64,000 nt of DNA from Flavobacteriales bacterium (GTDB taxonomy: Bacteria; Bacteroidota; Bacteroidia; Flavobacteriales_D; Crocinitomicaceae), in NCBI GenBank assembly GCA_947454525.1, contig CANGJM010000003.1, positions 62,001 to 126,000 of the forward strand. Direction: 5' to 3'. Shown here piece after piece: positions 1 to 8,620 of this stretch. Numbering within the stretch: position 1 is the stretch's first letter; each line of letters starts with the position of its first letter. The notes below the pieces were generated by a model. The model made no database searches, was not told the origin of the DNA, and saw only the letters and a program-made list of their open reading frames with translations. Made by a program: the position numbers and the translations under genes.

Positions 1-826
1 TCATGAAAAAGGACAAGGCCGGACTCGCAAAAACATCATCTCCTCGTTTCGCTAGAAATTTGGCGCGTCGCAGTGCATGAATCAACATAAATTCAGCAGC
101 AACGACTGTCTTGTGTAGGTATACTTGCCAGTACATTAAGCGACGAGCAACAATAAATTTCTCAATCGAATAAATTCCTTTTTCCTCGAGAACCAATTGA
201 CCATCGCGGACATTTAACATTTCAATCAATCGATCCGTTCCGATAATTCCTTCGCTTACTCCAGAATAAAAACTATCTCGATTTAAATAATCGAGTCGAT
301 CCATATCCAATTGACTGGAAACTAATTGATGTAAAAATGGCTTACTGTATTTATTTTGAAAAATCAACAAAGCCATGTCGAGTTGACCATCGAATTCCTT
401 GGACAATTCTTCAATAAAAAACGATGAGATCTCTTCGTGACTCACACCACAAACGATATCGTATTCCAAAGCATGACTAAACGGACCATGTCCAATGTCG
501 TGCAGTAAAATAGCCAAACAAACCGCGCGTTCTTCTTCCACGTTAATTTCGTGTCCTTTGCGTCGAATCGTTGCAACAGCCTCACTCATCAAGTGCATCG
601 CACCCAAAACATGATGAAAACGCGTGTGATTTGCTCCCGGATAAACAAGGTGACTTAATCCCAACTGCATGATGCGACGAAGTCGCTGCATATGAGGATG
701 TTCTAAAATATCGAAAATTATTTCGTCCGGAATTGTAATAAAACCATAGACTGGGTCGTTAATAATTTTCTTCTTGTTGTTTCGATGTTGATTCGGTTGC
801 AATTGAGTACCTTTAATTAAATTCAT
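1..826 (-). CDS. HD-domain phosphohydrolase (C-terminus beyond window)
   Basis: The frame opens at an ATG (826) and runs off the left edge after 275 codons with no stop, so the gene is partial. It encodes an HD-superfamily metal-dependent phosphohydrolase of the dGTPase/YdhJ-like group. The N-terminus has NDPVYGFI (23-30) and QRLRRI (47-52); metal ligands are visible as H67 and H71 in NHTRFHHVLG, the HD pair H109-D110 in LLHDIGHGPFSH, and a later Asp in QLDMDRLDYLNRDS (about 172-185). It is transcribed divergently from porX with only 24 bp between start codons. In flavobacteria I know this gene to sit between porX and the lipid A genes lpxD/lpxC-fabZ/lpxA, which would lie off the left edge. 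The substrate (dGTP or another nucleotide) cannot be read from the sequence. Confidence 0.9.
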   Translation of the reverse strand, partial: MNLIKGTQLQPNQHRNNKKKIINDPVYGFITIPDEIIFDILEHPHMQRLRRIMQLGLSHLVYPGANHTRFHHVLGAMHLMSEAVATIRRKGHEINVEEERAVCLAILLHDIGHGPFSHALEYDIVCGVSHEEISSFFIEELSKEFDGQLDMALLIFQNKYSKPFLHQLVSSQLDMDRLDYLNRDSFYSGVSEGIIGTDRLIEMLNVRDGQLVLEEKGIYSIEKFIVARRLMYWQVYLHKTVVAAEFMLIHALRRAKFLAKRGDDVFASPALSFFM

Positions 827-850
827 TCAAAACTATTAAAAATAAGGCAT

Positions 851-2395
851 ATGCAGGGTAAAATTCTTTGGGCGGACGATGAAATTGAATTATTAAAACC
901 ACATATTTTGTTTCTTGAAGCAAAAGGATACAGTGTCGACCCCGTTACGAATGGACAAGATGCCATTGAAAAAGCACTCCTTCATTCTTATGATATCATT
1001 TTCTTGGATGAAAATATGCCTGGATTAACAGGACTAGAAACCTTGTTTCAAATCAAAGAACAGAAACCGCTTGTTCCCATCGTCATGATCACGAAAAGTG
1101 AAGAGGAGCACATCATGGAAGAAGCCATAGGTAGTAAAATCGCTGATTATTTGATAAAACCGGTGAATCCCAATCAAATTCTTCTGAGCATTAAGAAAAA
1201 CCTAGACTTATCGAAACTGGTAAGTCAAAAAACCAATTCAAATTACCAACAAGAATTCCGTCAACTTGGCATGCAATTGATGGGGAGAATGGACGCGGAA
1301 GAATGGAAAGAATTCTACGCGAAGCTTGTTTATTGGGAACTTGAATTAGACAACATTGAAGATTCAGGCATGCGCGAAATTTTCGAGATGCAAAAGAAAG
1401 AAGCAAATAAACTTTTTTGTGACTTTATCGAAGATAACTACTTGGATTGGGTGAACGGAACAGAAGACGCTCCCCAAATGATTCATACCCTCGTAAAAGA
1501 TAAAATTGCCCCGTTCATCGGCAAAGAAAAAACAGCTGTTTTGGTCATCGATAATTTGCGATTCGACCAATGGAAAATGATTGAACCTATCTTATCGCGT
1601 TATTTTTCAAAGGAGGAAGAAGAGATTGTTTTCTCGATCTTACCGACTGCGACACATTACGCTCGAAATGCATTCTTTGCCGGATTATTGCCTTCCGAAA
1701 TCGAAAAACGCTTCCCAACATTGTGGAAAAATGAAGACGATGAAGGAGGGAAAAATATGCATGAAAAAGAGTTCTTGGATGCCCAGTTAAAACGTTTAGG
1801 TAAAAACGTAAAATGGAGCTACAATAAAATCACCAACGTTGAAGCTGGAAAGAAACTTGGAGATTCCTTTCATACATGGAAAGACAATGATGTGAACTTC
1901 ATCGTGTACAATTTTGTTGACATGCTTTCCCATGCACGCACAGAGATGGAGGTCATTCGGGAACTAGCGGACAATGAATCCGCGTATCGCTCGATTACCG
2001 TTTCTTGGCTAGAACACTCTCCCCTACTCGAAATCATCAAAAAAATTGCGGATGCAGGAATCCGATTAATCGTTACAACCGACCACGGAACAATCAAAGT
2101 CAACAAACCGGTTCGAATCGTTGGTGAACGAAACACGAATTCCAATTTACGTTACAAAGCGGGACGCGGATTAACATATGAAGCAAAAGAAGTGTTTTCA
2201 GTGAAGAATCCAAGTGAGGCCTTCCTGCCCAAACTAAAACTATCTGCGGAGTTTGTATTTGCCAGAGAACAAGATTTCTTCGTCTACCCAAATAACTACA
2301 ACCATTTCGTGAATTACTACGGGAACACGTTTCAACATGGAGGAATTTCGTTAGAAGAAGTCTTGATTCCGTATATTTCATTGAAAGCAAAATAA
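851..2395 (+). CDS. porX: PorX: T9SS response regulator with PglZ phosphatase-like domain
   Basis: A 514-residue cytoplasmic two-component regulator of the type IX secretion system and gliding. The N-terminal receiver domain (about 1-120) has the acidic pocket D9/D10, phospho-acceptor D53 in FLDENMPG, T81 and K103 in LIKP, so it should be phosphorylatable (in known systems by PorY). Residues about 220-510 form a PglZ / alkaline-phosphatase-like domain: DNLRFDQW (start of the metal site), ILPTATHYARN (nucleophile region) and TTDHGTIKV (DHG metal ligands). There is no DNA-binding domain; in characterised PorX the PglZ domain is a zinc-dependent phosphodiesterase acting on oligonucleotides. Length matches the family. 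The two T9SS cargo proteins in this window (22.6 and 25.9 kb) show that the system it controls has substrates here. Confidence 0.95.
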   Translation: MQGKILWADDEIELLKPHILFLEAKGYSVDPVTNGQDAIEKALLHSYDIIFLDENMPGLTGLETLFQIKEQKPLVPIVMITKSEEEHIMEEAIGSKIADYLIKPVNPNQILLSIKKNLDLSKLVSQKTNSNYQQEFRQLGMQLMGRMDAEEWKEFYAKLVYWELELDNIEDSGMREIFEMQKKEANKLFCDFIEDNYLDWVNGTEDAPQMIHTLVKDKIAPFIGKEKTAVLVIDNLRFDQWKMIEPILSRYFSKEEEEIVFSILPTATHYARNAFFAGLLPSEIEKRFPTLWKNEDDEGGKNMHEKEFLDAQLKRLGKNVKWSYNKITNVEAGKKLGDSFHTWKDNDVNFIVYNFVDMLSHARTEMEVIRELADNESAYRSITVSWLEHSPLLEIIKKIADAGIRLIVTTDHGTIKVNKPVRIVGERNTNSNLRYKAGRGLTYEAKEVFSVKNPSEAFLPKLKLSAEFVFAREQDFFVYPNNYNHFVNYYGNTFQHGGISLEEVLIPYISLKAK

Positions 2396-2442
2396 TCTTG
2401 CAATTTATCCTTCTTTAGAACAATTCAAAATAAGGGAATTCG

Positions 2443-2450
2443 TACCTTTG
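2443..2450 (+). promoter_or_regulatory. -7 promoter box of the suf operon
   Basis: TACCTTTG matches the Bacteroidota sigma-A -7 consensus TAnnTTTG and ends 7 bp before the sufS ATG, so the transcript would be almost leaderless. No clear -33 TTTG is visible at the usual distance. Confidence 0.6.
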
Positions 2451-2457
2451 TACGAAT

Positions 2458-3693
2458 ATGAGCAACTTGGAACAAAAACCATTTAATGTACGTGAAATTC
2501 GAGAAGAATTTCCAGCACTACGTCAACAAGTTTATGGGAAGAACCTAATCTACTTCGACAACGGCGCAACGTCACAGAAACCTAAATTGGTATTGGATGC
2601 AATTAATCTATTCTATTCCAAGGAAAATGCAAATATTCACCGAGGTGTTCACTATTTAAGTCAACGCGCTACAACGGACTACGAAGCAGCAAGACAGCGC
2701 ATTCAACGTTACCTTAGCGCAAGAAAATCGGAAGAAATCATCTTTACAAAAGGAACTACAGACAGTATTAACTTGGTTGCTTTTTCCTACGGTTCCACTT
2801 TATCTGCTGGGGATGAAATCTTGATTTCAGCGATGGAGCACCATTCGAACATTGTTCCCTGGCAAATGCTCTGTGAACGTCAAGGTTGTATCTTGAAAGT
2901 TGCACCAATCAACCAACGTGGTGAACTGATCATGGATGAGTTTGATAAACTCCTTTCGAAAAAAACCAAGCTTGTAGCCATCACACATATTTCCAATACA
3001 CTCGGAACGGTAAATCCTATTAAGGAAATCATTCAAAAAGCACACGCAGTTGGATCCAAAGTACTCATCGATGGCGCACAAAGCATTCAGCACATGCGCA
3101 TCAATGTGAAAGAGTTGGATTGTGATTTTTACGTTTTTTCAAGCCACAAAGTATTCGGTCCAACAGGAATTGGGGTGCTTTATGGAAAAGAAGAGATTTT
3201 AGACCGAATGCCGCCTTATCAAGGTGGTGGGGATATGATTGCTCGTGTTACTTTTGAACGAACGACCTACAACGAACTTCCATTCAAATTCGAAGCGGGA
3301 ACTCCGCACATTGCTGGTGGAATTTGTTTAGGGAAGGCATTTGAATTCTTGGAATCCGTAGACATGGAAGCAGCGGAACGTCATGAACGCGAACTAGCGA
3401 AATACGCTGAAGACATGCTTGACACCTTCGAAGGACTACAAATTATCGGCGAAGCGAAAAACAAAACGTCCGTGGTTTCTTTTTCATTGAAAGGAATTCA
3501 CCCCTTCGATATTGGTACATTACTTGACAAACAAGGGATTGCTGTTCGCACAGGGCACCATTGCACACAACCGTTGATGGATTTTTATGGAATTCCCGGA
3601 ACAGTTCGCGCCTCTTTTGCGTTTTACAATACCAAACAAGAAATCGACACATTCGTCGAAGCAGTTGAACGCAGTTTAAGCATGTTGAAATAA
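2458..3693 (+). CDS. sufS: Cysteine desulfurase SufS
   Basis: A PLP-dependent group II cysteine desulfurase of 411 residues. It takes sulfur from L-cysteine as a persulfide for Fe-S cluster assembly and passes it to SufE. The PLP Schiff-base lysine is K231 in FSSHKVFGPTGIG, the PLP-facing Asp/Gln are in LIDGAQSI (about 203-210), and the active-site cysteine is C369 in RTGHHCTQP. The RxGxHC form of the Cys loop is the SufS/CsdA type, not IscS. It is the first gene of sufS-sufE-sufT; sufE begins 1 bp after its stop. The sufBCD scaffold genes are not in this window. Confidence 0.95.
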   Translation: MSNLEQKPFNVREIREEFPALRQQVYGKNLIYFDNGATSQKPKLVLDAINLFYSKENANIHRGVHYLSQRATTDYEAARQRIQRYLSARKSEEIIFTKGTTDSINLVAFSYGSTLSAGDEILISAMEHHSNIVPWQMLCERQGCILKVAPINQRGELIMDEFDKLLSKKTKLVAITHISNTLGTVNPIKEIIQKAHAVGSKVLIDGAQSIQHMRINVKELDCDFYVFSSHKVFGPTGIGVLYGKEEILDRMPPYQGGGDMIARVTFERTTYNELPFKFEAGTPHIAGGICLGKAFEFLESVDMEAAERHERELAKYAEDMLDTFEGLQIIGEAKNKTSVVSFSLKGIHPFDIGTLLDKQGIAVRTGHHCTQPLMDFYGIPGTVRASFAFYNTKQEIDTFVEAVERSLSMLK

Positions 3694-3694
3694 A

Positions 3695-4114
3695 ATGAAC
3701 TTAACAGAAAAACAAGAAGAAATCATTCAAGAATTCGAAGTTTTCGATGATTGGATGGAAAAATACGAATACATCATCGACCTCGGCAAAGACCTTCCGA
3801 AAATTGACGATGCAAATAAAACGGAAGACCGCCTCATTGAAGGATGTCAATCGCGTGTTTGGCTTGATTCCCATTTCAACAATGGAAAAATGCACTTTAC
3901 CGCAGATTCAGATGCCATCATCACCAAAGGTATTATCGGACTTTTAATCCGTGTATTGGATGGAGAAGAACCAAAAGACATTGCCACGGCAGACTTGTTT
4001 TTCATCTCCAAAATCGGACTTCAAGAACACCTTTCTCCCACCCGTGCGAATGGACTACTTGGCATGGTGAAACGATTAAAACTAGAAGCAATTAAACATA
4101 TTTCAGCAGCATGA
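3695..4114 (+). CDS. sufE: SufE sulfur-acceptor protein
   Basis: A 139-residue SufE-family protein. SufE accepts persulfide sulfur from SufS and carries it to the SufBCD scaffold, stimulating the desulfurase. The acceptor cysteine is C51 in DRLIEGCQSRVWL, the diagnostic motif of the family. Length is typical for SufE. It starts 1 bp after the sufS stop and its stop overlaps the sufT start by 4 bp, indicating one transcript with probable translational coupling. Confidence 0.95.
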   Translation: MNLTEKQEEIIQEFEVFDDWMEKYEYIIDLGKDLPKIDDANKTEDRLIEGCQSRVWLDSHFNNGKMHFTADSDAIITKGIIGLLIRVLDGEEPKDIATADLFFISKIGLQEHLSPTRANGLLGMVKRLKLEAIKHISAA

Positions 4115-4416
4115 GTGACTTAGAAGACCGAATTGTTCAAATCATGAAAACAATTTATGATCCAGAAATTCCCGTGGATATTTTTGAACTTGGACTGATC
4201 TATGAAGTAAAAGTAGAAGAAGATAACCATGTCTTCATCGATATGACCTTGACCTCTCCGAATTGTCCAGTTGCAGAGAGCTTACCAAAAGAAGTGGAGG
4301 ATAAAGTAGCGTCAGTAGACGGAGTTACTTCAGCGAAAGTAAACATTGTTTTCGATCCACCATGGGACAAGGACATGATGAGCGAAGAAGCGAAATTAGA
4401 ACTCGGATTCCTTTAA
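4111..4416 (+). CDS. sufT: SufT-like DUF59/MIP18 Fe-S assembly protein
   Basis: A 101-residue stand-alone DUF59 (MIP18-family) domain. It carries the family motif YDPEIPVDIFELGLIY (about 16-31) and the conserved cysteine C52 in TSPNCPVAES, ending in FDPPW. SufT/MIP18 proteins help mature Fe-S proteins; position directly behind sufS-sufE (4-bp overlap ATGA) supports that role. A phenylacetate-oxygenase PaaD function is excluded by size and context. Confidence 0.88.
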   Translation: MSDLEDRIVQIMKTIYDPEIPVDIFELGLIYEVKVEEDNHVFIDMTLTSPNCPVAESLPKEVEDKVASVDGVTSAKVNIVFDPPWDKDMMSEEAKLELGFL

Positions 4417-4838
4417 AGTTTACGCAAAGCAAAGCGACGTAATCGGTATTGCTTATTATCGTAATATTCAAACTCTAGGTTCTTCTTGGAACTCAGTAAG
4501 ATGCGAATATCAATGGTATCCGTCGAACGCTTGACCAATAGATGATCTCCTGATTCGTTGATGTCAAAATTTGCATGTGAAACCACAAATGAATCTTGCA
4601 CTTGACTCAATCCGAAATAACTGTAGTCTAAATCGATTCTTCCGTCCATTTTTTTCAAATCCGACGAAATGACAACTTCTCCTACGGGCACACTGTCGTA
4701 AAAGGTGAATCCCTCGCCATCGAGAACGCGAACAAGTTCAACTTTCCACGTTCCATCAATCCGTTTCAATTGTGCTTTTTGTTTTTGGCAAGCTGCTAAA
4801 AACACCATCAGTATGCATATGTACAAACTATTTCTCAT
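4413..4838 (-). CDS. Small lipoprotein of unknown function
   Basis: A 141-residue predicted lipoprotein. The signal peptide MRNSLYICILMVF is followed by the lipobox LAAC with C17 as the lipidated residue. The mature part is rich in short beta-strand-like segments and contains DGTWKVELVRV (about 29-39), reminiscent of lipocalin-like proteins, but I do not recognise a family with confidence. It is the last gene of the minus-strand operon that starts with the LuxE-like gene: its start overlaps the M20 peptidase stop by 4 bp. Its stop overlaps the convergent sufT stop by 4 bp. Confidence 0.75.
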   Translation of the reverse strand: MRNSLYICILMVFLAACQKQKAQLKRIDGTWKVELVRVLDGEGFTFYDSVPVGEVVISSDLKKMDGRIDLDYSYFGLSQVQDSFVVSHANFDINESGDHLLVKRSTDTIDIRILLSSKKNLEFEYYDNKQYRLRRFALRKL

Positions 4839-6019
4839 CCCTCAAATGCAATGCTACACATAGCGATCATTCCCATTTTCAATGCGTCTGAATCAATGTT
4901 AAAACGCGGATGATGCACTGCGTACGTAATTCCTTTTTCCTTGTTCCCTACTCCTAAACGAAAGAAGCACACTGGAATTTCTTGACTGTAAAAGGCAAAA
5001 TCTTCGGCTGTCATGCGCAAAGCTAATTCGTGAACTTGCTCAGGTCCAAAAACATCGTTAAAAAGAACTTTGACGTCCTCCGTTAGCTTTTCATCGTTTT
5101 TCAAAAAGGGATAGCCTTTGGAAATTGTTAAGTCAATTTGTCCACCAAATAGGGTGGAAACTTCCACCGCTTCTTTTTCTAATATCGTGTAGGCTTTTGC
5201 TCTCCAACTTTCATCCATCGTTCGGAATGTTCCTTTGATCTGTGCTTCCGATGGAATCACATTTGTTGAACCAAGCGCTTCAAAGCGACCAAAGGTTAAA
5301 ACATGTGGAACCGCTTCCGGACATTCTTCTATGAAACGTGCTTTCACACGACTCATCCAAAGAGCACCCATTTCAATTGGATTCACACACTTCTCTGGTA
5401 ATGCACCGTGTCCGCCAACACCTTTAATGTTCACATGTAATTCATCACTAGAAGCCATATACAAACCTGAACGCAATCCAAGGTTTCCGACTTCCATTTC
5501 TGGAAACACATGCAATGCATACATTTTTTCTACAGTTGGATCATGTAGCACTCCGGCTTTCATCATCAAACTCGCTCCTCCTGGATTCATTTCTTCTCCA
5601 GGTTGAAAGATCAATTTTAACGGTTGTTTCAACTCGTTACGATTCGCTTGCAAAATCACAGCTGAACCTAACAAAATGGAGGTGTGAACATCGTGTCCAC
5701 AGGCATGCATCCATCCGTCAACCTCAGATTTATATGGAACATCGTTTTCTTCTTGAATCGGCAAAGCATCTAAGTCCGCACGTAAGCCAATACACGCTTG
5801 TTCTTTCGTATGATGATCCGCACCAATCCAAGCAACGACTCCGGTTTCAGCAACATGTGTTTCATGTTCGATCCCATAACGAGAAAGAATTTCAGAAACA
5901 AAAAGCATGGTGTTTTTTTCTTGAAAAGAAGGTTCCGGATGACGATGCATGTGCTCGCGCCAGGAACGAACTTCTTCAAAAAGTTCCGTAACTAAGGACT
6001 TCAGCTTTTCAGGATTCAT
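4835..6019 (-). CDS. M20 family amidohydrolase (N-acyl-amino-acid type)
   Basis: A 394-residue zinc-dependent M20D amidohydrolase, cytoplasmic (no signal peptide). Metal-binding and catalytic motifs are visible: LRADLDALPI (79-88), HACGHDVHTS (106-115) with the Cys and His ligands, FQPGEEMNPGGA (about 137-148, catalytic Glu pair) and TAEDFAFY near the C-terminus. The lid/dimerisation domain lies between. Members deacylate N-acyl amino acids, hippurate or auxin-like conjugates; the true substrate is not evident. It overlaps the TSUP gene upstream by 11 bp and the lipoprotein downstream by 4 bp, so the genes are co-transcribed. Confidence 0.88.
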   Translation of the reverse strand: MNPEKLKSLVTELFEEVRSWREHMHRHPEPSFQEKNTMLFVSEILSRYGIEHETHVAETGVVAWIGADHHTKEQACIGLRADLDALPIQEENDVPYKSEVDGWMHACGHDVHTSILLGSAVILQANRNELKQPLKLIFQPGEEMNPGGASLMMKAGVLHDPTVEKMYALHVFPEMEVGNLGLRSGLYMASSDELHVNIKGVGGHGALPEKCVNPIEMGALWMSRVKARFIEECPEAVPHVLTFGRFEALGSTNVIPSEAQIKGTFRTMDESWRAKAYTILEKEAVEVSTLFGGQIDLTISKGYPFLKNDEKLTEDVKVLFNDVFGPEQVHELALRMTAEDFAFYSQEIPVCFFRLGVGNKEKGITYAVHHPRFNIDSDALKMGMIAMCSIAFEG

Positions 6020-6410
6020 TAGATGAAATAGATGAATAACCAGACAAGATTAGACGAAATGAAACGTATGCTAAAAAGACACCGAAAATCAATTTGACCA
6101 TTCCTGGTGAAAGTTTCAAGGATAATTTGGAACCAACATACGCACCAATCAGAAAAGTTGCTGCGATAACAAGACCATATCTCCATTCAACATTTCCAGA
6201 CTTCCAATAATTGATCACCGCAAAAAGCACGACGGGCATGGATAGCACGAATAGGCTTGTCCCTTGTGCTGTGTGCTGCGAAAGTCCAAGAAAGAAAACC
6301 AAGGCTGGAACAATGATGACTCCACCTCCTACTCCAACGAATCCGCTGAGAACTCCAGCGAAGACGCCAATGATGGCAAGGATAAGGATGGTTTGTGGTG
6401 TCATTTCCAT
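6009..6410 (-). CDS. Half-size TSUP (TauE/SafE) membrane transporter
   Basis: A 133-residue integral membrane protein with four predicted helices. It shows the TSUP signature GFVGVGGGVIIVPAL (about 24-38) once only, whereas full-length TauE/SafE sulfite/organic-anion exporters have about 250 residues and two such halves. It would need to dimerise to form a transporter. An alternative start at M3 is possible. Its stop overlaps the M20 gene by 11 bp, and it follows the LuxE-like gene by 20 bp. Confidence 0.85.
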   Translation of the reverse strand: MEMTPQTILILAIIGVFAGVLSGFVGVGGGVIIVPALVFFLGLSQHTAQGTSLFVLSMPVVLFAVINYWKSGNVEWRYGLVIAATFLIGAYVGSKLSLKLSPGMVKLIFGVFLAYVSFRLILSGYSSISSNES

Positions 6411-6430
6411 TCAAAGATATCAAAAATAGC

Positions 6431-7402
6431 TTATTGATCGACGAGAAGATTACATCCACGGACATCTGCTTCGTCAAAGCGTCCCTCTAAATAAAATCCA
6501 TCGCCTTCTATTCGTCCCAAATCTTGCGTTTGGATAAATGCGCAGCTGTGTTGATTCGCTAGATCGATGACATTGATTCCACCGGATCGTTCATGTGGAA
6601 AAAGTGTGAATGGATCGTATGGATCACGAATAAGAATTTTCATCCACGGAACAACATGAAACTTACCGTCCTTCATTGAATAGCCTTGGGATAGTAATTC
6701 GGTCATGCCATATTCAGACCGCACGTGATCAACGCCAAGTCCTTCGATGAGCGCTGCATGTAATTCTGCTTTCGTCAATTCTTTGCGACGACCTTTCATT
6801 CCGCCGGTTTCAATGATGATGGCTTCTGATAAATCAATCTTCAATTCAGCTAAATCTAGCAAGGCATAGGAAACACCAAAAATGATGACTTTTTTCCCTT
6901 GAGAAACGGCTGCTCGATAGCGCTCAATTAGCGAGGAGGGTTCCTGTAATAAAAATCCCGAAAGCTCCTGTTTGGATTGTTGAATGAGCGTGTTCACCAT
7001 ATATACCAACGAGGAATCACCTTGATCGACATAATTTGGCAACAAAGCAAGCACCACATATTCCTCAACTGGACCGAAGAAATGAGTGAATCCTGATGAG
7101 AATGAATCATCGTACCATTGTTTGTCAAGGACAAAATGCTGACTTCTTCCCGAATTTCCTGTTCCACTGCTTTGAAAATGAAGATCGATGTTAATGGATT
7201 CCTGATCGATAATTCGTGCTGTTTTAAAAAAAGAAATTGGCAGGAAAGGAATTTCATTCAAGGTTTTTGGACGGTTCCGATGAACTAAATCCGCGTAGGA
7301 ACGATACACCGAAACGTTTTGGTATTGGTGATGAAATAATGCCAAGGCACGTTCCTCAAAGTTATCTGGACTCGTACTCAGTAAATATTCCATTGGATTC
7401 AT
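6431..7402 (-). CDS. LuxE-like acyl-protein synthetase/ligase
   Basis: A 323-residue member of the LuxE / acyl-adenylate family. The ATP-binding loop is FQSSGTGNSGRSQHF (76-90), and SEYGMTELLSQGYS (about 239-252) corresponds to the adenylate-binding YGxTE region of AMP-forming enzymes. LuxE in luminous bacteria activates fatty acids, but no luxC/luxD is present here, so the substrate is unknown. In flavobacteria such proteins occur outside lux operons. It is first in a four-gene minus-strand operon (this gene, TSUP, M20, lipoprotein). The start ATG (7402) faces hemH divergently; M4 is an alternative start. Confidence 0.8.
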   Translation of the reverse strand: MNPMEYLLSTSPDNFEERALALFHHQYQNVSVYRSYADLVHRNRPKTLNEIPFLPISFFKTARIIDQESINIDLHFQSSGTGNSGRSQHFVLDKQWYDDSFSSGFTHFFGPVEEYVVLALLPNYVDQGDSSLVYMVNTLIQQSKQELSGFLLQEPSSLIERYRAAVSQGKKVIIFGVSYALLDLAELKIDLSEAIIIETGGMKGRRKELTKAELHAALIEGLGVDHVRSEYGMTELLSQGYSMKDGKFHVVPWMKILIRDPYDPFTLFPHERSGGINVIDLANQHSCAFIQTQDLGRIEGDGFYLEGRFDEADVRGCNLLVDQ

Positions 7403-7457
7403 GCAACAAAGTTAAGATGAAATGTCTATTCCACATCGTCAAGCCAGGAAATGTGTG

Positions 7458-7465
7458 TAATTTTG
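7458..7465 (+). promoter_or_regulatory. Candidate -7 box of hemH
   Basis: TAATTTTG fits TAnnTTTG and lies 47 bp before the preferred hemH ATG. It supports the shorter hemH start because it would otherwise lie inside the coding region. No -33 element was recognised. Confidence 0.4.
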
Positions 7466-7512
7466 AACAAGCGTTGAAAAACGTTGTTAAATTAGAAATA
7501 CACCATCAGTAT

Positions 7513-8538
7513 ATGAAAAAAACGGGAGTCCTTTTACTTCAATTGGGAACACCAGACAGTCCGAAAACGAGTGACGTTAGACGTTATTTGACAGAATTTT
7601 TAAACGACCCACGCGTCATCGACATTCCTTGGTTACTGCGCAAAATATTGGTAAACGGTATCATTGTTCCATTTAGAGCGCCGAAATCAGCGAAAATCTA
7701 TAAAGAGCTTTGGGAGCTTGGGGACGGAGTTTCACCACTAAAGACACACACACTAAAAGTTCAAGAAATGCTGCAACATGCATTTCAACATGAAGATGTC
7801 ACGGTAGAAATGGCGATGCGTTATCAGAATCCATCCATGGATAGTGTGCTTGAAAGCATGCATCAAGCAAATTACGACGAAATCATTATCCTTCCTTTAT
7901 TTCCGCAATACGCCAGTGCCTCAACAGGTTCCTCAGTGGAAAAAGCAATGAACATCATTCGCAAATGGTGGGTCATTCCAGAAATTAAAATCATCAGTCA
8001 GTTTTGGGACAACGAAGGATACATTGATTCGATTGTTGAAAACACGAAACAGTTCAACTTCAAGGATTACGATCACGTATTATTTTCCTACCACGGATTG
8101 CCAGAAAGACAAGTGGACAAAGTATATGAGGGTACAGACCTGTGTGCAGATGAACCTTGTGAAACCGAACTGAATGACCGAAATAAATTTTGCTACAAAG
8201 CAACAGCTTTTGCCACAACGCGACTCATTGCTCAAAAAATTGGTTTAACAAGCGAGCAATACACCGTTTGTTTTCAATCCAGGCTGGACAAAAAATGGCT
8301 AACACCATTCTCCGATAAAGTCGTGGAAGAATGGGGTAAAAAAGGAGCGAAGAAATTATTGGTTTTTAGTCCGGCTTTTGTTGCTGATTGCCTAGAAACA
8401 TTGATTGAAATCGGTGAAGAATACCAAGAGATTTTCGAAGAACATGGTGGCGAAAAAGTACAACTAGTTCCAAGCTCAAACAGTCATCCATTATTTGTCA
8501 ATGGGTTAGAAAAACTGATTCGACAAAAAATGAACTAG
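7513..8538 (+). CDS. hemH: Ferrochelatase
   Basis: A 341-residue ferrochelatase, inserting Fe2+ into protoporphyrin IX as the last step of protohaem synthesis. The catalytic His is H194 in FSYHGLPERQ; the second conserved block is CFQSRLDKKWLTPFS (about 251-265) and the Glu-containing motif is PAFVADCLETLIEI. The open frame extends 92 codons upstream, but conserved homology begins at MKKTGVLLLQLGTPDSP and the upstream part overlaps the divergent LuxE-like gene, so 7513 is chosen. A pair of Cys residues around 211-216 (DLCADEPC) hints at a possible cluster-binding or structural site; unproven. Confidence 0.93.
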   Translation: MKKTGVLLLQLGTPDSPKTSDVRRYLTEFLNDPRVIDIPWLLRKILVNGIIVPFRAPKSAKIYKELWELGDGVSPLKTHTLKVQEMLQHAFQHEDVTVEMAMRYQNPSMDSVLESMHQANYDEIIILPLFPQYASASTGSSVEKAMNIIRKWWVIPEIKIISQFWDNEGYIDSIVENTKQFNFKDYDHVLFSYHGLPERQVDKVYEGTDLCADEPCETELNDRNKFCYKATAFATTRLIAQKIGLTSEQYTVCFQSRLDKKWLTPFSDKVVEEWGKKGAKKLLVFSPAFVADCLETLIEIGEEYQEIFEEHGGEKVQLVPSSNSHPLFVNGLEKLIRQKMN

Positions 8539-8578
8539 GATTCTTTTTGTATCCTTTTATGATTACACATTTAAGTAG

Positions 8579-8586
8579 TAAATTTG
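8579..8586 (+). promoter_or_regulatory. -7 promoter box of ahcY
   Basis: TAAATTTG is a perfect TAnnTTTG match 34 bp before the ahcY start. The intervening leader is short, leaving no room for a SAH or SAM riboswitch. Confidence 0.55.
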
Positions 8587-8620
8587 CATTCGATTACATA
8601 AATAAATAGATAAAATAAGT

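Noticed and set aside
828-835. TAGTTTTG -7-like box just before the HD gene ATG
   Set aside because: It ends one base before the ATG, so transcription would start inside the gene; probably chance, unless the start is further in.
5515-5991. 158-codon plus-strand open frame within the M20 gene
   Set aside because: It is antisense to a well-conserved coding region and shows no recognisable domain.
7237-7512. N-terminal 92-residue extension of hemH
   Set aside because: It overlaps the divergent LuxE-like gene and has no ferrochelatase homology; the conserved start is at 7513.
8587-8620. SAM/SAH riboswitch ahead of ahcY
   Set aside because: The leader between promoter box and ATG is only about 30 bp and shows no conserved fold.
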